A stretch of 64,000 nt of DNA. Source: AC2028 sp002373595 (lineage in GTDB: Bacteria > Bacillota > Clostridia > Lachnospirales > Lachnospiraceae). Positions 16,988 to 26,032 of this stretch are shown here, piece by piece. The position numbers were made by a program, and so were the translations under genes. The notes beneath the pieces are model-generated. The model was not told the origin of the DNA. It ran no database searches and was given only the letters and a program-made list of their open reading frames with translations. Position 1 is the first letter of the stretch; every line of letters starts with the position of its first letter. The stretch is taken from contig CAMOIX010000008.1 in the NCBI GenBank assembly GCA_946616365.1, positions 16,456 to 80,455 of the forward strand, read 5' to 3'.

Positions 16988-17046
16988 AAGATCAGTCTTT
17001 ACTTAAGGATGACATCCGAAGAGTAAAGGCTGGTCTTTTATTTTTT
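16988..17046 (+). terminator. Intrinsic terminator after the XRE gene
   Basis: Long stem AAGATCAGTCTTTACT paired with AGTAAAGGCTGGTCTT (two G-T pairs), 18-base loop, then TTATTTTTT. It separates the XRE pair from the CDF transporter. Confidence 0.85.
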
Positions 17047-17076
17047 CGGAATCCTTTGGACATGGGAGATCGTGGC

Positions 17077-17964
17077 ATGAAACAGACGGATGAAAAAAAG
17101 ATAATTAAGAGACTTTCAAATGTGGGTATATTTGGAAATGTGGTGCTGGCTGCATTTAAGCTTGTCGCCGGACTCCTCGGAAGGTCCGGAGCCATGATAT
17201 CCGATGCGGTGCATTCACTTTCGGATGTATTTGCCACATTTGTCGCATATATCGGTGTCAGGATGTCCATGCAGGCGGAGGATGAGGAGCATCCTTACGG
17301 ACATGAGAGACTTGAATGCGTGGCTTCGCTCATACTCGGACTCATACTCGCAGGTACCGGTCTCGGTATCGGATATGCGGGAGTGCGCAAGCTCGCCTTT
17401 GAAAGTGATGCGATAGAGATACCGACAGTGCTTCCCCTTATCGCAGCGGTAGTGTCGATCGCCGTGAAAGAGGGAATGTACAGATATACTATGTACCACG
17501 CAAAGAGGCTTGATTCTGCAGCTTTTAAGGCGGATGCATGGCACCACAGAACGGACGCTTTTTCATCCGTCGGTTCGTTCATAGGTATAGGACTGGCGAG
17601 ACTTGGACTGCCCTTTATGGATCCGGTCGTCAGTATCATCATATGCCTGCTCATCATCAAGGTGGCTTATGATATCGTACGTGATGCGATAAACAAGATG
17701 CTCGATACATCATGTGACAGCGCATTTGAGGCTAAGGTGCGGGCTTTTGTCGAGACACAGGAGGGCGTGATCAATATCGATCTCCTGCGTACGAGGCAGT
17801 TCGGAAATAAGATCTATATCGATCTCGAGATCGCAGTACAGAGAGATATATCGCTTATAGAAGCTCATAATATTGCAGAGAATGTACATGAAAATGTTGA
17901 GCATGAATTCCCCAATGTAAAGCACGTCATGATACATGTGAATCCCGCTGAGCCGATCGGCTGA
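17077..17964 (+). CDS. Cation diffusion facilitator (CDF) family metal transporter
   Basis: About 295 residues with six membrane helices and a C-terminal ferredoxin-like cytoplasmic domain (about 210-295). The transport-site pairs of CDF proteins are present: SDAVHSLSD in helix 2 and AWHHRTDAFSS in helix 5. Members export Zn, Mn, Fe or Co in exchange for protons; the His/Asp set does not settle the metal. I took the ATG at 17077, 8 bases after GGGAG; in-frame TTG 17056 and ATG 17062 are alternatives with weaker sites. No linked regulator. Confidence 0.9.
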   Translation: MKQTDEKKIIKRLSNVGIFGNVVLAAFKLVAGLLGRSGAMISDAVHSLSDVFATFVAYIGVRMSMQAEDEEHPYGHERLECVASLILGLILAGTGLGIGYAGVRKLAFESDAIEIPTVLPLIAAVVSIAVKEGMYRYTMYHAKRLDSAAFKADAWHHRTDAFSSVGSFIGIGLARLGLPFMDPVVSIIICLLIIKVAYDIVRDAINKMLDTSCDSAFEAKVRAFVETQEGVINIDLLRTRQFGNKIYIDLEIAVQRDISLIEAHNIAENVHENVEHEFPNVKHVMIHVNPAEPIG

Positions 17965-18020
17965 CGCAACATCTGCGGAGTCTTGCAAATTGGCAACTGC
18001 CGAATAAACGATCTGATAAA

Positions 18021-18033
18021 CGAACAAATGTTC
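18021..18033. promoter_or_regulatory. LexA (SOS/DinR) box of uvrBA
   Basis: CGAACAAATGTTC matches the Gram-positive LexA box CGAACN4GTTC, with the half-sites GAAC/GTTC perfect. It ends 10 bases before the -35 box at 18044, so LexA bound there could hinder RNA polymerase. Confidence 0.85.
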
Positions 18034-18043
18034 TAAAAATTTG

Positions 18044-18072
18044 TAGACATGTTTTTCAAAGAATGGTACACT
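18044..18072 (+). promoter_or_regulatory. Promoter of uvrB-uvrA
   Basis: TAGACA, 17 bases, TACACT; about 35 bases from the predicted start to the uvrB ATG. Acceptable sigma-A promoter next to the LexA box. Confidence 0.65.
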
Positions 18073-18113
18073 AGTTGCAGTGTGCCATTCATTTTATATG
18101 AGGATCAGGGCAA

Positions 18114-20090
18114 ATGGACTTCGAATTACACTCGGATTACAAGCCCACCGGCGACCAGCCGCAGGCTATAAAGGAATTAGTGGACGGTTTCAAAGCGGGC
18201 AACCAGTTTGAAACCCTGCTTGGCGTGACCGGATCCGGTAAGACATTTACCATGGCGAACGTCATTCAGGAGCTGCAGAAACCGACGCTGATCATTTCCC
18301 ATAACAAGACCCTGGCAGGCCAGCTCTACGGGGAGATGAAGGAATTCTTCCCGAATAATGCCGTGGAATATTTCGTCAGTTACTACGATTATTACCAACC
18401 GGAGGCCTATGTTCCTCAGTCCGATACATATATTGCGAAGGATTCCTCGATCAATGATGAGATAGACAGACTCAGGCTCTCGGCGACAGCTTCGCTGTCC
18501 GAGAGAAGAGATGTGATCGTTGTAGCCAGTGTATCCTGCATATACGGACTGGGCAGCCCCGACGAATACAAGGGTATGATACTCTCGCTCAGACCCGGAC
18601 AGAAGATCGACAGGGACGATGCTGTGCGCGCTCTTGTTGATATGCAGTATGAGCGAAATGATATAGACAAAAAGCCGGGATGCTTCAGAGTACACGGAGA
18701 TGTCGTGGAGGTATATCCCGCTCAGGGCGGAGAGTATCTCTGCCGCATAGAGTGGTTCGGTGATGAGATAGACCGTATTGCACAGGTGGAGCCTCTGAAC
18801 GGCAAGATGAAGTCTACACTGTCGCATCTGGCGATCTTCCCGGCGTCGCACTATGTCGTATCACCCGACAGGATCAAGATCGCTTGCAACGATATAGAGA
18901 AAGAGCTCGAAGAGAGAGTTAAATATTTCAAGGGCGAAGACAGACTTATAGAGGCACAGAGGATAGCGGAGAGGACAAACTTCGATGTTGAGATGCTGCG
19001 GGAGACGGGCTTTTGCTCGGGGATAGAGAACTATTCGAGACATCTCTCGGGACTGCCTGCAGGCGTGCCTCCTATGACACTCATGGATTTCTTCCCCGAT
19101 GATTTCCTCATTATAATAGACGAGTCGCATATGACTGTACCGCAGATAAGGGCGATGTATGCCGGTGACAGATCGAGGAAGAATACCTTAGTTGACTATG
19201 GATTCAGATTACCGTCGGCACTCGACAACAGACCTCTTAATTTCGAGGAATTCGAATCGCATATTGATCAGATGCTCTTCGTATCGGCGACACCGTCCAC
19301 ATATGAAGCGGAGCACGAACTCCTGCGCGCAGAGCAGGTCATCAGACCGACAGGGCTTCTCGATCCGGAAGTGAGCGTGCGGCCTGTAGAGGGACAGATC
19401 GACGATCTGATATCGGAGATCAGGAAAGAGACAGCGAAACACTCCAAGGTCATGATCACTACGCTCACCAAACGTATGGCGGAGGATCTCACATCATATC
19501 TGAAAGAGGTCGGTATCAGAGTTAAGTACATGCACTCGGATGTAGAAGCGCTTGAACGTGCGAGGATCATAAGGCAGATGAGGCTGGATGAATTTGATGT
19601 GCTCGTTGGTATCAATCTGCTGCGTGAGGGACTCGATATCCCTGAGATTACGCTCGTCGCGATACTCGATGCGGATAAGGAAGGATTCTTAAGGAGTGAG
19701 ACGAGTCTCATCCAGACGATAGGAAGAGCGGCACGTAACTCGGAAGGGCATGTCATCATGTATGCGGACGAGATGACCGACTCGATGAAAAATGCGATCG
19801 ATGAGACGAACAGACGTCGCGAGATCCAGATGGCATATAACAAAGAACACGGGATCACACCCAAGACGATACAGAAGTCGGTAAGAGATCTCATCAGTAT
19901 ATCCAAGGAGATAGCGCGTGAAGAGATCGCTTGGGAGAAGGATCCCGAGTCGATGAACAAGACTGAACTGAAGGCACTGATCGCCAAGACAGAGAAGCAG
20001 ATGAGGAAGGCTGCGGCAGAGCTTGATTTCGAATCAGCCGCACAGCTCAGAGATCAGATGAACGAACTTAAGAAGAGATTGGAAGAATAA
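18114..20090 (+). CDS. uvrB: Excinuclease ABC subunit B (UvrB)
   Basis: 658 residues, normal length. The Walker A motif is GVTGSGKTFTMAN, the beta-hairpin region has YYDYYQPEAYVPQSDTYI, the DEAD-type box is IIIDESHMT, and helicase motif VI has QTIGRAARNSEGHVIMY. The C-terminal UVR domain (about 620-658) is present and binds UvrC. In nucleotide excision repair UvrB verifies the lesion handed over by UvrA and recruits UvrC. Start preceded by GAGGATCAGGGCAA. One base separates it from uvrA. Confidence 0.98.
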   Translation: MDFELHSDYKPTGDQPQAIKELVDGFKAGNQFETLLGVTGSGKTFTMANVIQELQKPTLIISHNKTLAGQLYGEMKEFFPNNAVEYFVSYYDYYQPEAYVPQSDTYIAKDSSINDEIDRLRLSATASLSERRDVIVVASVSCIYGLGSPDEYKGMILSLRPGQKIDRDDAVRALVDMQYERNDIDKKPGCFRVHGDVVEVYPAQGGEYLCRIEWFGDEIDRIAQVEPLNGKMKSTLSHLAIFPASHYVVSPDRIKIACNDIEKELEERVKYFKGEDRLIEAQRIAERTNFDVEMLRETGFCSGIENYSRHLSGLPAGVPPMTLMDFFPDDFLIIIDESHMTVPQIRAMYAGDRSRKNTLVDYGFRLPSALDNRPLNFEEFESHIDQMLFVSATPSTYEAEHELLRAEQVIRPTGLLDPEVSVRPVEGQIDDLISEIRKETAKHSKVMITTLTKRMAEDLTSYLKEVGIRVKYMHSDVEALERARIIRQMRLDEFDVLVGINLLREGLDIPEITLVAILDADKEGFLRSETSLIQTIGRAARNSEGHVIMYADEMTDSMKNAIDETNRRREIQMAYNKEHGITPKTIQKSVRDLISISKEIAREEIAWEKDPESMNKTELKALIAKTEKQMRKAAAELDFESAAQLRDQMNELKKRLEE

Positions 20091-20091
20091 G

Positions 20092-22959
20092 ATGGCTGCA
20101 AAAAAGAAAGAAGAAAATACGGTTGTAAAGATACTCCCCAAGGATATGATCCGTGTAAGGGGAGCCAAAGAGAATAATCTCCAGAGCCTCAATGTGGACA
20201 TCCCGAGAAACGCACTGGTAGTTATGACAGGTGTGTCAGGTTCAGGAAAATCTTCGCTTGCATTTGATACTATCTATGCAGAGGGACAGAGACGCTATAT
20301 GGAGTCACTTTCTTCCTATGCGAGGCAGTTCCTCGGACAGATGGAGAAGCCGGATGTGGAGTCGATAGAAGGACTCTCTCCCGCTATATCGATAGATCAG
20401 AAATCAACCAACAGAAACCCTCGTTCCACTGTGGGTACCGTTACGGAGATCTATGACTACTTCAGACTGCTGTATGCGAGGATAGGTATACCGCACTGCC
20501 CCGAATGCGGACGACCCATCGAGAGACAGACTGTCGATCAGATGGTGGACCGTATCATGGCGCTCGCCGAAGGAACCAAGATTCAAGTGCTCGCTCCTGT
20601 GGTAAGAGGCAGAAAAGGTCAGCATGAGAAGGTGATAGACCGCGCGAGAAAAGGCGGCTACGGAAGAGTGCGTGTCGACGGACTGATGTATGATCTCTCC
20701 GAGGACATAGTACTCGACAAGAATATCAAGCATAATATCGATATCGTGGTGGACAGACTCATCATTAAGCAGGGTATCGAGAAGAGACTTACCGATTCGG
20801 TTGAGACCGTGCTGGGATTGACGGACGGGCTTCTGAATATCGATGTCGTAGACGGTGAGACACTCACTTTCTCAACGAGCTATGCCTGCCCCGATTGCGG
20901 TATCAGCGTGACTGAGGTTGAGCCGAGGAGCTTTTCATTCAACAATCCTTTCGGTGCCTGCCCTGCATGCTCGGGACTCGGTTACAAGATGGAATTCGAC
21001 GCGGATCTCATGATCCCGGATCAGAGTCTGTCGATAAATGACGGTGCGATAGCAGTACTCGGATGGCAGTCATGCGCCGATGAAGGCAGCTTTACAAATG
21101 CTGTATTAAAGGCGCTCTGCAAGAAGTTTAAGTTCGATCTGGACACTCCTTTTGAGGATTATCCCGACAAGATCAAAGACATACTCCTTAACGGAACGGA
21201 TGTGGAAGTCGATGTTCACTACAGCGGACAGAGAGGATCGGGAGTATATCCGATCGCTTTTGAGGGGCTTGTTAAAAATGTCGAGCGCAGATACAGGGAG
21301 ACTTTCTCGGAGTCGAGCAAAGCGGAGTATGAGACTTTCATGCGCATCACGCCCTGCGACGAGTGCCACGGCATGAGACTTAAGAAGGAATCTCTCGCTG
21401 TCACCGTGGGAGACAAGAATATATACGAGATGACCAATCTCTCTGTCACCGATCTCAAGGCTTTCCTTGAAGGATTAAAACTCAGCAGGCAGCAGTCGAT
21501 CATAGGTGAGAGGATATTAAAGGAGATAAAGGGAAGAGTCGGATTCCTTGCCGATGTAGGACTTGATTATCTGACGCTCTCGCGTGCAACGGCTACTCTC
21601 TCCGGAGGAGAGGCACAGAGGATCAGACTTGCGACACAGATAGGATCGGGACTTGTAGGAGTGTGCTATATCCTGGATGAGCCCAGCATAGGACTTCACC
21701 AGAGAGATAATGATAAGCTGCTGGCCACTCTTAAGCATCTGCGCGATCTCGGCAATACGCTGCTCGTCGTAGAGCACGACGAGGATACTATGCGTGCGGC
21801 TGATTTCATTGTCGATGTAGGACCCGGAGCGGGATCGCACGGAGGTAAGGTGGTTGCCACCGGAACGGCTGAGGAGATCATGCAGGTCAAGGAGTCTGTA
21901 ACCGGAGCATACCTTAGCGGAAGGATTAAGATCCCCGTACCGGAGACGAGGAGAAAGCCGACCGGATGGATCACGGTAAAGGGCGCAGAGGAGAATAACC
22001 TCAAAAATATTGATGTTAAGTTCCCGCTGGGGATATTTACCTGCGTAACCGGAGTATCGGGCTCCGGAAAGAGCTCTCTGGTAAATGAGATACTCTACAA
22101 AGCGCTTGCAAAGAAACTTAACCGTGCGCGTACTATCCCGGGTAAGCATAAGAGCATAACGGGCGTCGAAAAACTTGATAAGGTGATCTGCATAGATCAG
22201 AGCCCTATAGGCAGGACCCCCAGATCCAATCCTGCTACATATACCGGAGTATTTGATATGATAAGAGATCTCTTTGCTTCCACTCAGGATGCGAGAGCAA
22301 AGGGATACAGCAAGGGCAGATTCTCTTTCAATGTAAAGGGCGGAAGATGCGAAGCCTGCAGTGGAGACGGTATCATCAAGATCGAGATGCATTTCCTTCC
22401 CGATGTATATGTTCCCTGTGAGGTCTGCGGCGGAAAGAGATACAACAGAGAGACGCTCGATGTTAAGTATAAGGGGAAGAGTATCTTCGATGTGCTTGAT
22501 ATGAGAGTAGAGGAGGCTTTGAAATTCTTTGAGAATACACCGTCGATAAGGAATAAGATACAGACGCTGTATGATGTCGGATTGGGATATATCAAACTCG
22601 GACAGCCTTCGACGGAGCTTTCCGGAGGAGAAGCGCAGAGGATCAAGCTCGCAACCGAACTCTCCAGACGCAGCACGGGCAAGACGATATACATACTCGA
22701 CGAGCCCACGACGGGACTTCACTTTGCGGATGTTCACAAGCTTGTAGATATACTTCACAGACTTGCCGACGGTGGCAATACTGTAGTCGTTATTGAGCAC
22801 AATCTCGATGTGATAAAGTGTGCGGACTATATCATAGATATGGGACCCGAGGGAGGAGACCGCGGAGGCACGGTTATCGCGGAGGGCACTCCGGAGGAGA
22901 TAGCCAAAGTCAAAGAATCATATACGGGTCAGTATGTTAAGAGGATGCTGAAGAAATAA
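20092..22959 (+). CDS. uvrA: Excinuclease ABC subunit A (UvrA)
   Basis: 955 residues with two ABC ATPase halves: Walker A GVSGSGKSSLAFD (N) and GVSGSGKSSLVNE (C), and signature LSGGEAQRIRLAT and LSGGEAQRIKLAT. Zinc modules CPECGRP, CPDCG..CPACSG and CEACSGDG..CEVCGGKR are complete. UvrA dimers find damage and load UvrB. Read with uvrB from the LexA-controlled promoter. A long antisense open frame across its second half is a shadow of the codon bias. Confidence 0.98.
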   Translation: MAAKKKEENTVVKILPKDMIRVRGAKENNLQSLNVDIPRNALVVMTGVSGSGKSSLAFDTIYAEGQRRYMESLSSYARQFLGQMEKPDVESIEGLSPAISIDQKSTNRNPRSTVGTVTEIYDYFRLLYARIGIPHCPECGRPIERQTVDQMVDRIMALAEGTKIQVLAPVVRGRKGQHEKVIDRARKGGYGRVRVDGLMYDLSEDIVLDKNIKHNIDIVVDRLIIKQGIEKRLTDSVETVLGLTDGLLNIDVVDGETLTFSTSYACPDCGISVTEVEPRSFSFNNPFGACPACSGLGYKMEFDADLMIPDQSLSINDGAIAVLGWQSCADEGSFTNAVLKALCKKFKFDLDTPFEDYPDKIKDILLNGTDVEVDVHYSGQRGSGVYPIAFEGLVKNVERRYRETFSESSKAEYETFMRITPCDECHGMRLKKESLAVTVGDKNIYEMTNLSVTDLKAFLEGLKLSRQQSIIGERILKEIKGRVGFLADVGLDYLTLSRATATLSGGEAQRIRLATQIGSGLVGVCYILDEPSIGLHQRDNDKLLATLKHLRDLGNTLLVVEHDEDTMRAADFIVDVGPGAGSHGGKVVATGTAEEIMQVKESVTGAYLSGRIKIPVPETRRKPTGWITVKGAEENNLKNIDVKFPLGIFTCVTGVSGSGKSSLVNEILYKALAKKLNRARTIPGKHKSITGVEKLDKVICIDQSPIGRTPRSNPATYTGVFDMIRDLFASTQDARAKGYSKGRFSFNVKGGRCEACSGDGIIKIEMHFLPDVYVPCEVCGGKRYNRETLDVKYKGKSIFDVLDMRVEEALKFFENTPSIRNKIQTLYDVGLGYIKLGQPSTELSGGEAQRIKLATELSRRSTGKTIYILDEPTTGLHFADVHKLVDILHRLADGGNTVVVIEHNLDVIKCADYIIDMGPEGGDRGGTVIAEGTPEEIAKVKESYTGQYVKRMLKK

Positions 22960-22962
22960 AAA

Positions 22963-22982
22963 AAGCCCGCGCTCGCGGGCTT
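22963..22982 (-). terminator. Terminator between convergent uvrA and glycosyltransferase genes
   Basis: A 9-bp GC-rich hairpin (AAGCCCGCG/CGCGGGCTT). Read on the minus strand it is followed by TTTTTATTTC, so it serves mainly the glycosyltransferase; in the plus direction the U-tail is poor. Confidence 0.85.
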
Positions 22983-22994
22983 GAACTTTCTCGT

Positions 22995-23783
22995 TTATAT
23001 TGTCTTTACTCCGTCGCGATATCCTTTTTTCATGAGTTTGCGAGCTTCTTTGTAAGGAAACTCTGCACAGAATTCCTTACGATTCTTAAAAAGCCATCTG
23101 AATGCGCGTATCGGTGCCATTACGCGGCCGTAGAGCTCGCGATAGAGCACTCCTCTGTCGTAGAAGAATTTCTCATTATATCCGGTGAACCATGTGGAAG
23201 GTCTGGGGATCTCCTCGCCGATCAGGATGGGAGACTTGAACATCTTAAGGCCGGCTCTTGCCGCATCTCTTAAGAAGAGGCTGTCCTCGCCGTTGCTGTA
23301 CTTGGCTCCCCCTCCGAAGTACAGGCTGAAGCGGATCCCCTTATCCATGAGCTTAGCTCTCTTCGCAGCGATGCTGTATGCGGGATATCGGCCCGAATTG
23401 AACCCATATACCCTTCCAAAGCTGTCATTCCAGTAAGTTCGCCTCTCATCACATACCTTTACGTTAAAGAGGATAAGATCGGCATCCGGGTGGGCTTCGA
23501 ACTCGGAGAGCACCTTTTCGGCGCAGTCCGCCTCATAGACGATATCCTCGTCGCCGAAGAGGACGATATCTGCGGAAGCGGCCTCGAGAGCAGTATTTCT
23601 GGACAGACCGACCCCTCTCCGGTCACGGTCTATCTCATAAACCTTATGTCCGACCAGGTCAAAGGAATCCTCTCTGTCATAGCTGCACTGGTTAACAATG
23701 ACGGCATCTGCGCTAAGATGCATCGTCTCGCCCAGTTCTTTTACATTTTTATCAACGCATGATATCAGGTGTTCGAATCTCAT
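22995..23783 (-). CDS. Glycosyltransferase family 2-like protein
   Basis: 262 residues from the ATG at 23783. Earlier in-frame codons would overlap the divergent gene and have no support. N-terminal GT-A type region with DADIVLFGDEDIVYE (about 75-90) in the place of the DxD motif and GRYPAYSIAAKR further on; the C-terminal part is basic and aromatic. It probably transfers sugar to a cell-envelope polymer. There is no Shine-Dalgarno: the -10 box TACAAT stands 6 bases before the ATG. Confidence 0.78.
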   Translation of the reverse strand: MRFEHLISCVDKNVKELGETMHLSADAVIVNQCSYDREDSFDLVGHKVYEIDRDRRGVGLSRNTALEAASADIVLFGDEDIVYEADCAEKVLSEFEAHPDADLILFNVKVCDERRTYWNDSFGRVYGFNSGRYPAYSIAAKRAKLMDKGIRFSLYFGGGAKYSNGEDSLFLRDAARAGLKMFKSPILIGEEIPRPSTWFTGYNEKFFYDRGVLYRELYGRVMAPIRAFRWLFKNRKEFCAEFPYKEARKLMKKGYRDGVKTI

Positions 23784-23789
23784 AGGGTA

Positions 23790-23818
23790 ATTGTACCGCA
23801 GAGCGGGGGTTTTTGAAA
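23790..23818 (-). promoter_or_regulatory. Promoter giving a leaderless mRNA for the minus-strand glycosyltransferase
   Basis: Minus strand: -35 TTTCAA (23813-23818), 17 bases, -10 TACAAT (23790-23795), then 6 bases and ATG. Transcription would begin at or next to the A of the start codon. Confidence 0.55.
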
Positions 23819-23849
23819 GAAGCATATTTGGGCAAAAAAGTGATATTTT

Positions 23850-23865
23850 TCGCCACTTGTGGCGA
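23850..23865. promoter_or_regulatory. Palindrome overlapping the -35 of the plus-strand glycosyltransferase
   Basis: Perfect 7-bp inverted repeat TCGCCAC/GTGGCGA around TT. It covers the -35 box at 23857 and has no U-tail in either direction, so an operator is more likely than a terminator. The binder is unknown. Confidence 0.45.
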
Positions 23866-23885
23866 GGGTCCCGATTTGGTAAAAT
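23857..23885 (+). promoter_or_regulatory. Promoter giving a leaderless mRNA for the plus-strand glycosyltransferase
   Basis: TTGTGG, 17 bases, extended -10 TGGTAAAAT (TAAAAT 23880-23885), then 6 bases and ATG at 23892. No Shine-Dalgarno is present. Confidence 0.6.
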
Positions 23886-23891
23886 ACTGAT

Positions 23892-24929
23892 ATGGTCAGT
23901 ATTAGCGTATGCATGATAGTCAAAAACGAAGAAAGAGTACTCGCAAGGTGCCTTGACTCGCTTCAGGGTATCTATGATGAGCTTGTGATCGTTGATACCG
24001 GTTCTACCGATTCTACGAAGGAGATCGCTGCGCGCTATACGGACAAGATATACGATTTCGAATGGGTCTTTGATTTCTCGGCTGCGAGGAATTTCGCTTT
24101 TTCCAAAGCTACATGTGATTATATCTATTCTGCTGACGCTGATGAGGTGCTTGATGACCTCAACAGGGACAGATTCCTTGTACTTAAGGATAAGCTCCTC
24201 ACCGAGATAGATATCGTCCAGATGAAGTACGGCAATCAGCTTCATCACGGTACGGTCTACAATTTCAACGAAGAATTAAGGCCCAAACTCTTCAAGAGGC
24301 TCAGACCCTTCGTCTGGGAGGAGCCCGTGCATGAGCAGGTGAGACTGTCACCGGTTATCTTTGACAGTGATATCGTGATCACCCATATGCCTGAGAATAA
24401 CCACAGCGGAAGGGATCTGGCTATATTCGGACGCCAGATAGAAGAGGGACATGTCCTTTCCAAGAGGCTCTTTGATATGTTTGCACGAGAGATGTACCTC
24501 TGCGGAGAGGGTGAAGAATTCCGCAGGTATACGGCATACTTTGAGGCGGCTGTTGCCGACACCTCGAGAAGTGCCGATGAAGTCAAGGAAGCGTGCGTCA
24601 TATCGGCCAAGGCAGCCAGACTTGACGGTGATGTGGTCAGATTTTTCAAGTATGCAACCAAGCTTATGGTAGACGATCCCGGATCCGAGATATGCATCGA
24701 GATGGGCAGGATATACGAGGATAAGGGAGATCTCGAGGAAGCTGCGATATGGTATTACAATGCAGGATTTGAGACTTTGCCGCTCATGTGCGTGAAGGCC
24801 GCAAACGAAGAGGCGGCAGCAGGTCTCGTGAGCGTATATAAAAAGATGGGAGTTCCGGAGGCTGCGGATTCGTTCGTCGCCGATATTGAGGCGAGGATAC
24901 GCAGCATGAACCCCGAAGGAGATTTGTGA
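23892..24929 (+). CDS. Glycosyltransferase family 2 with C-terminal helical (TPR-like) region
   Basis: 345 residues. N-terminal GT2 domain (1-165): ISVCMIVKNEERVLARCLDSL, DELVIVDTGSTDSTKEIA and the DxD-type motif YSADADEVLDD; HEQVRL lies near the end of the domain. Residues about 190-340 form paired helices, as in glycosyltransferase-TPR fusions related to SunS-like enzymes. Acceptor unknown. The gene appears leaderless, and its stop overlaps the hisC start (TGATG). Confidence 0.88.
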   Translation: MVSISVCMIVKNEERVLARCLDSLQGIYDELVIVDTGSTDSTKEIAARYTDKIYDFEWVFDFSAARNFAFSKATCDYIYSADADEVLDDLNRDRFLVLKDKLLTEIDIVQMKYGNQLHHGTVYNFNEELRPKLFKRLRPFVWEEPVHEQVRLSPVIFDSDIVITHMPENNHSGRDLAIFGRQIEEGHVLSKRLFDMFAREMYLCGEGEEFRRYTAYFEAAVADTSRSADEVKEACVISAKAARLDGDVVRFFKYATKLMVDDPGSEICIEMGRIYEDKGDLEEAAIWYYNAGFETLPLMCVKAANEEAAAGLVSVYKKMGVPEAADSFVADIEARIRSMNPEGDL

Positions 24930-25993
24930 TGAAACTGGAGGACAATATTCGTAAGGTTATCCCGTATGTAGCAGGGGAGCAGCCTAAGGATAAGAATATC
25001 ATCAAGATCAATACAAACGAATGTCCCTATCCGCCCGCACCCGGCGTGCAGAGGCTGATCGAGGGACTTTCTTATGCTGACTTAAGGCTTTACCCCGATC
25101 CCAACGTGAGCGCGCTGACCGAAGCGTTGGCTAAAAGATACGGAGTGGACAGCGACAGAGTCTTTGTCGGAGTTGGTTCCGATGATGTTTTGAATGTGGC
25201 TTTTGTGACATATTTCAACTCGGGTAAGCCGATCCTTTTCCCGGATGTTACATATTCATTCTACGATGTATGGGCTGATCTGTACGGGATACCGTACAAG
25301 ACCGTACCGCTTAAGGATGACTGGAGCCTTGATGTCGATGCTTTCTGCAATGCGGGAGAAGTCGGCGGTATCATATTCCCCAACCCTAACGCGCCTACAG
25401 GTCTGGCAGCGGGACTTTCGGATATTGAGAAGATAGTGAAAGCCCATCCCGAATGCGTAGTGATAGTCGATGAAGCATATGTTGATTTCGGTGCAGAGAG
25501 CGCGCTTTCACTCATCGATAAATACGAGAATCTCGTCGTGGTACAGACCTTCTCCAAGTCGAGAGCGATGGCCGGACTCAGAGTCGGATATGCGATAAGC
25601 AATCGTAAGCTTATAAAGTATCTTGAGGATGTAAAATTCTCAATCAATTCATATACGATGAACAGACCTTCCATCGAGCTCGGAGTTGAAGCGGTACGCG
25701 ATGAGGAGTATTTCCGGAGCATACTTAAGAGGATCATCGCAACCAGAGAAAAGACGAAGAATGCTTTACGCGAACTCGGTTTTTCTTTCCCTGATTCGAG
25801 CGCAAACTTTATCTTTGCATCGCATGACAGAATCCCCGCATCCGGGATTTTTGAGTATCTGAAGAGCAAGGGTATATATGTCAGATACTGGAATAAGCCG
25901 AGGATAAATAACTGTCTGCGCATCACGATAGGCACCGATGAACAGATGGATAAATTCATAGAGACCCTCAAGGAGATGCCGGGGATGCAATGA
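24929..25993 (+). CDS. hisC: Histidinol-phosphate aminotransferase
   Basis: 354 residues from the ATG at 24929, after GAAGGAGATTTGTG. A fold-type I PLP aminotransferase: substrate motif INTNECPYPPAPGV, NPNAPTG, DEAYVDFG and the PLP lysine in TFSKSRAMAGLRVG. It converts imidazole-acetol phosphate and glutamate to histidinol phosphate, step seven of histidine synthesis; some homologues also act on aromatic amino acids. No other his gene is nearby, so a broader aminotransferase role is possible. Confidence 0.9.
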   Translation: MKLEDNIRKVIPYVAGEQPKDKNIIKINTNECPYPPAPGVQRLIEGLSYADLRLYPDPNVSALTEALAKRYGVDSDRVFVGVGSDDVLNVAFVTYFNSGKPILFPDVTYSFYDVWADLYGIPYKTVPLKDDWSLDVDAFCNAGEVGGIIFPNPNAPTGLAAGLSDIEKIVKAHPECVVIVDEAYVDFGAESALSLIDKYENLVVVQTFSKSRAMAGLRVGYAISNRKLIKYLEDVKFSINSYTMNRPSIELGVEAVRDEEYFRSILKRIIATREKTKNALRELGFSFPDSSANFIFASHDRIPASGIFEYLKSKGIYVRYWNKPRINNCLRITIGTDEQMDKFIETLKEMPGMQ

Positions 25994-26032
25994 TATCCTG
26001 CATACAGACAGGAAGATTGAAAGGAAAAACAA

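Noticed and set aside
21517..22800. 427-residue open frame on the minus strand across uvrA
   Set aside because: It is wholly antisense to the conserved second half of uvrA, has no family motifs and reflects codon bias.
23784..24248. N-terminal extension of the minus-strand glycosyltransferase
   Set aside because: It would run antisense through the first 350 bases of the other glycosyltransferase and through both promoters; the sequence is not GT-like.
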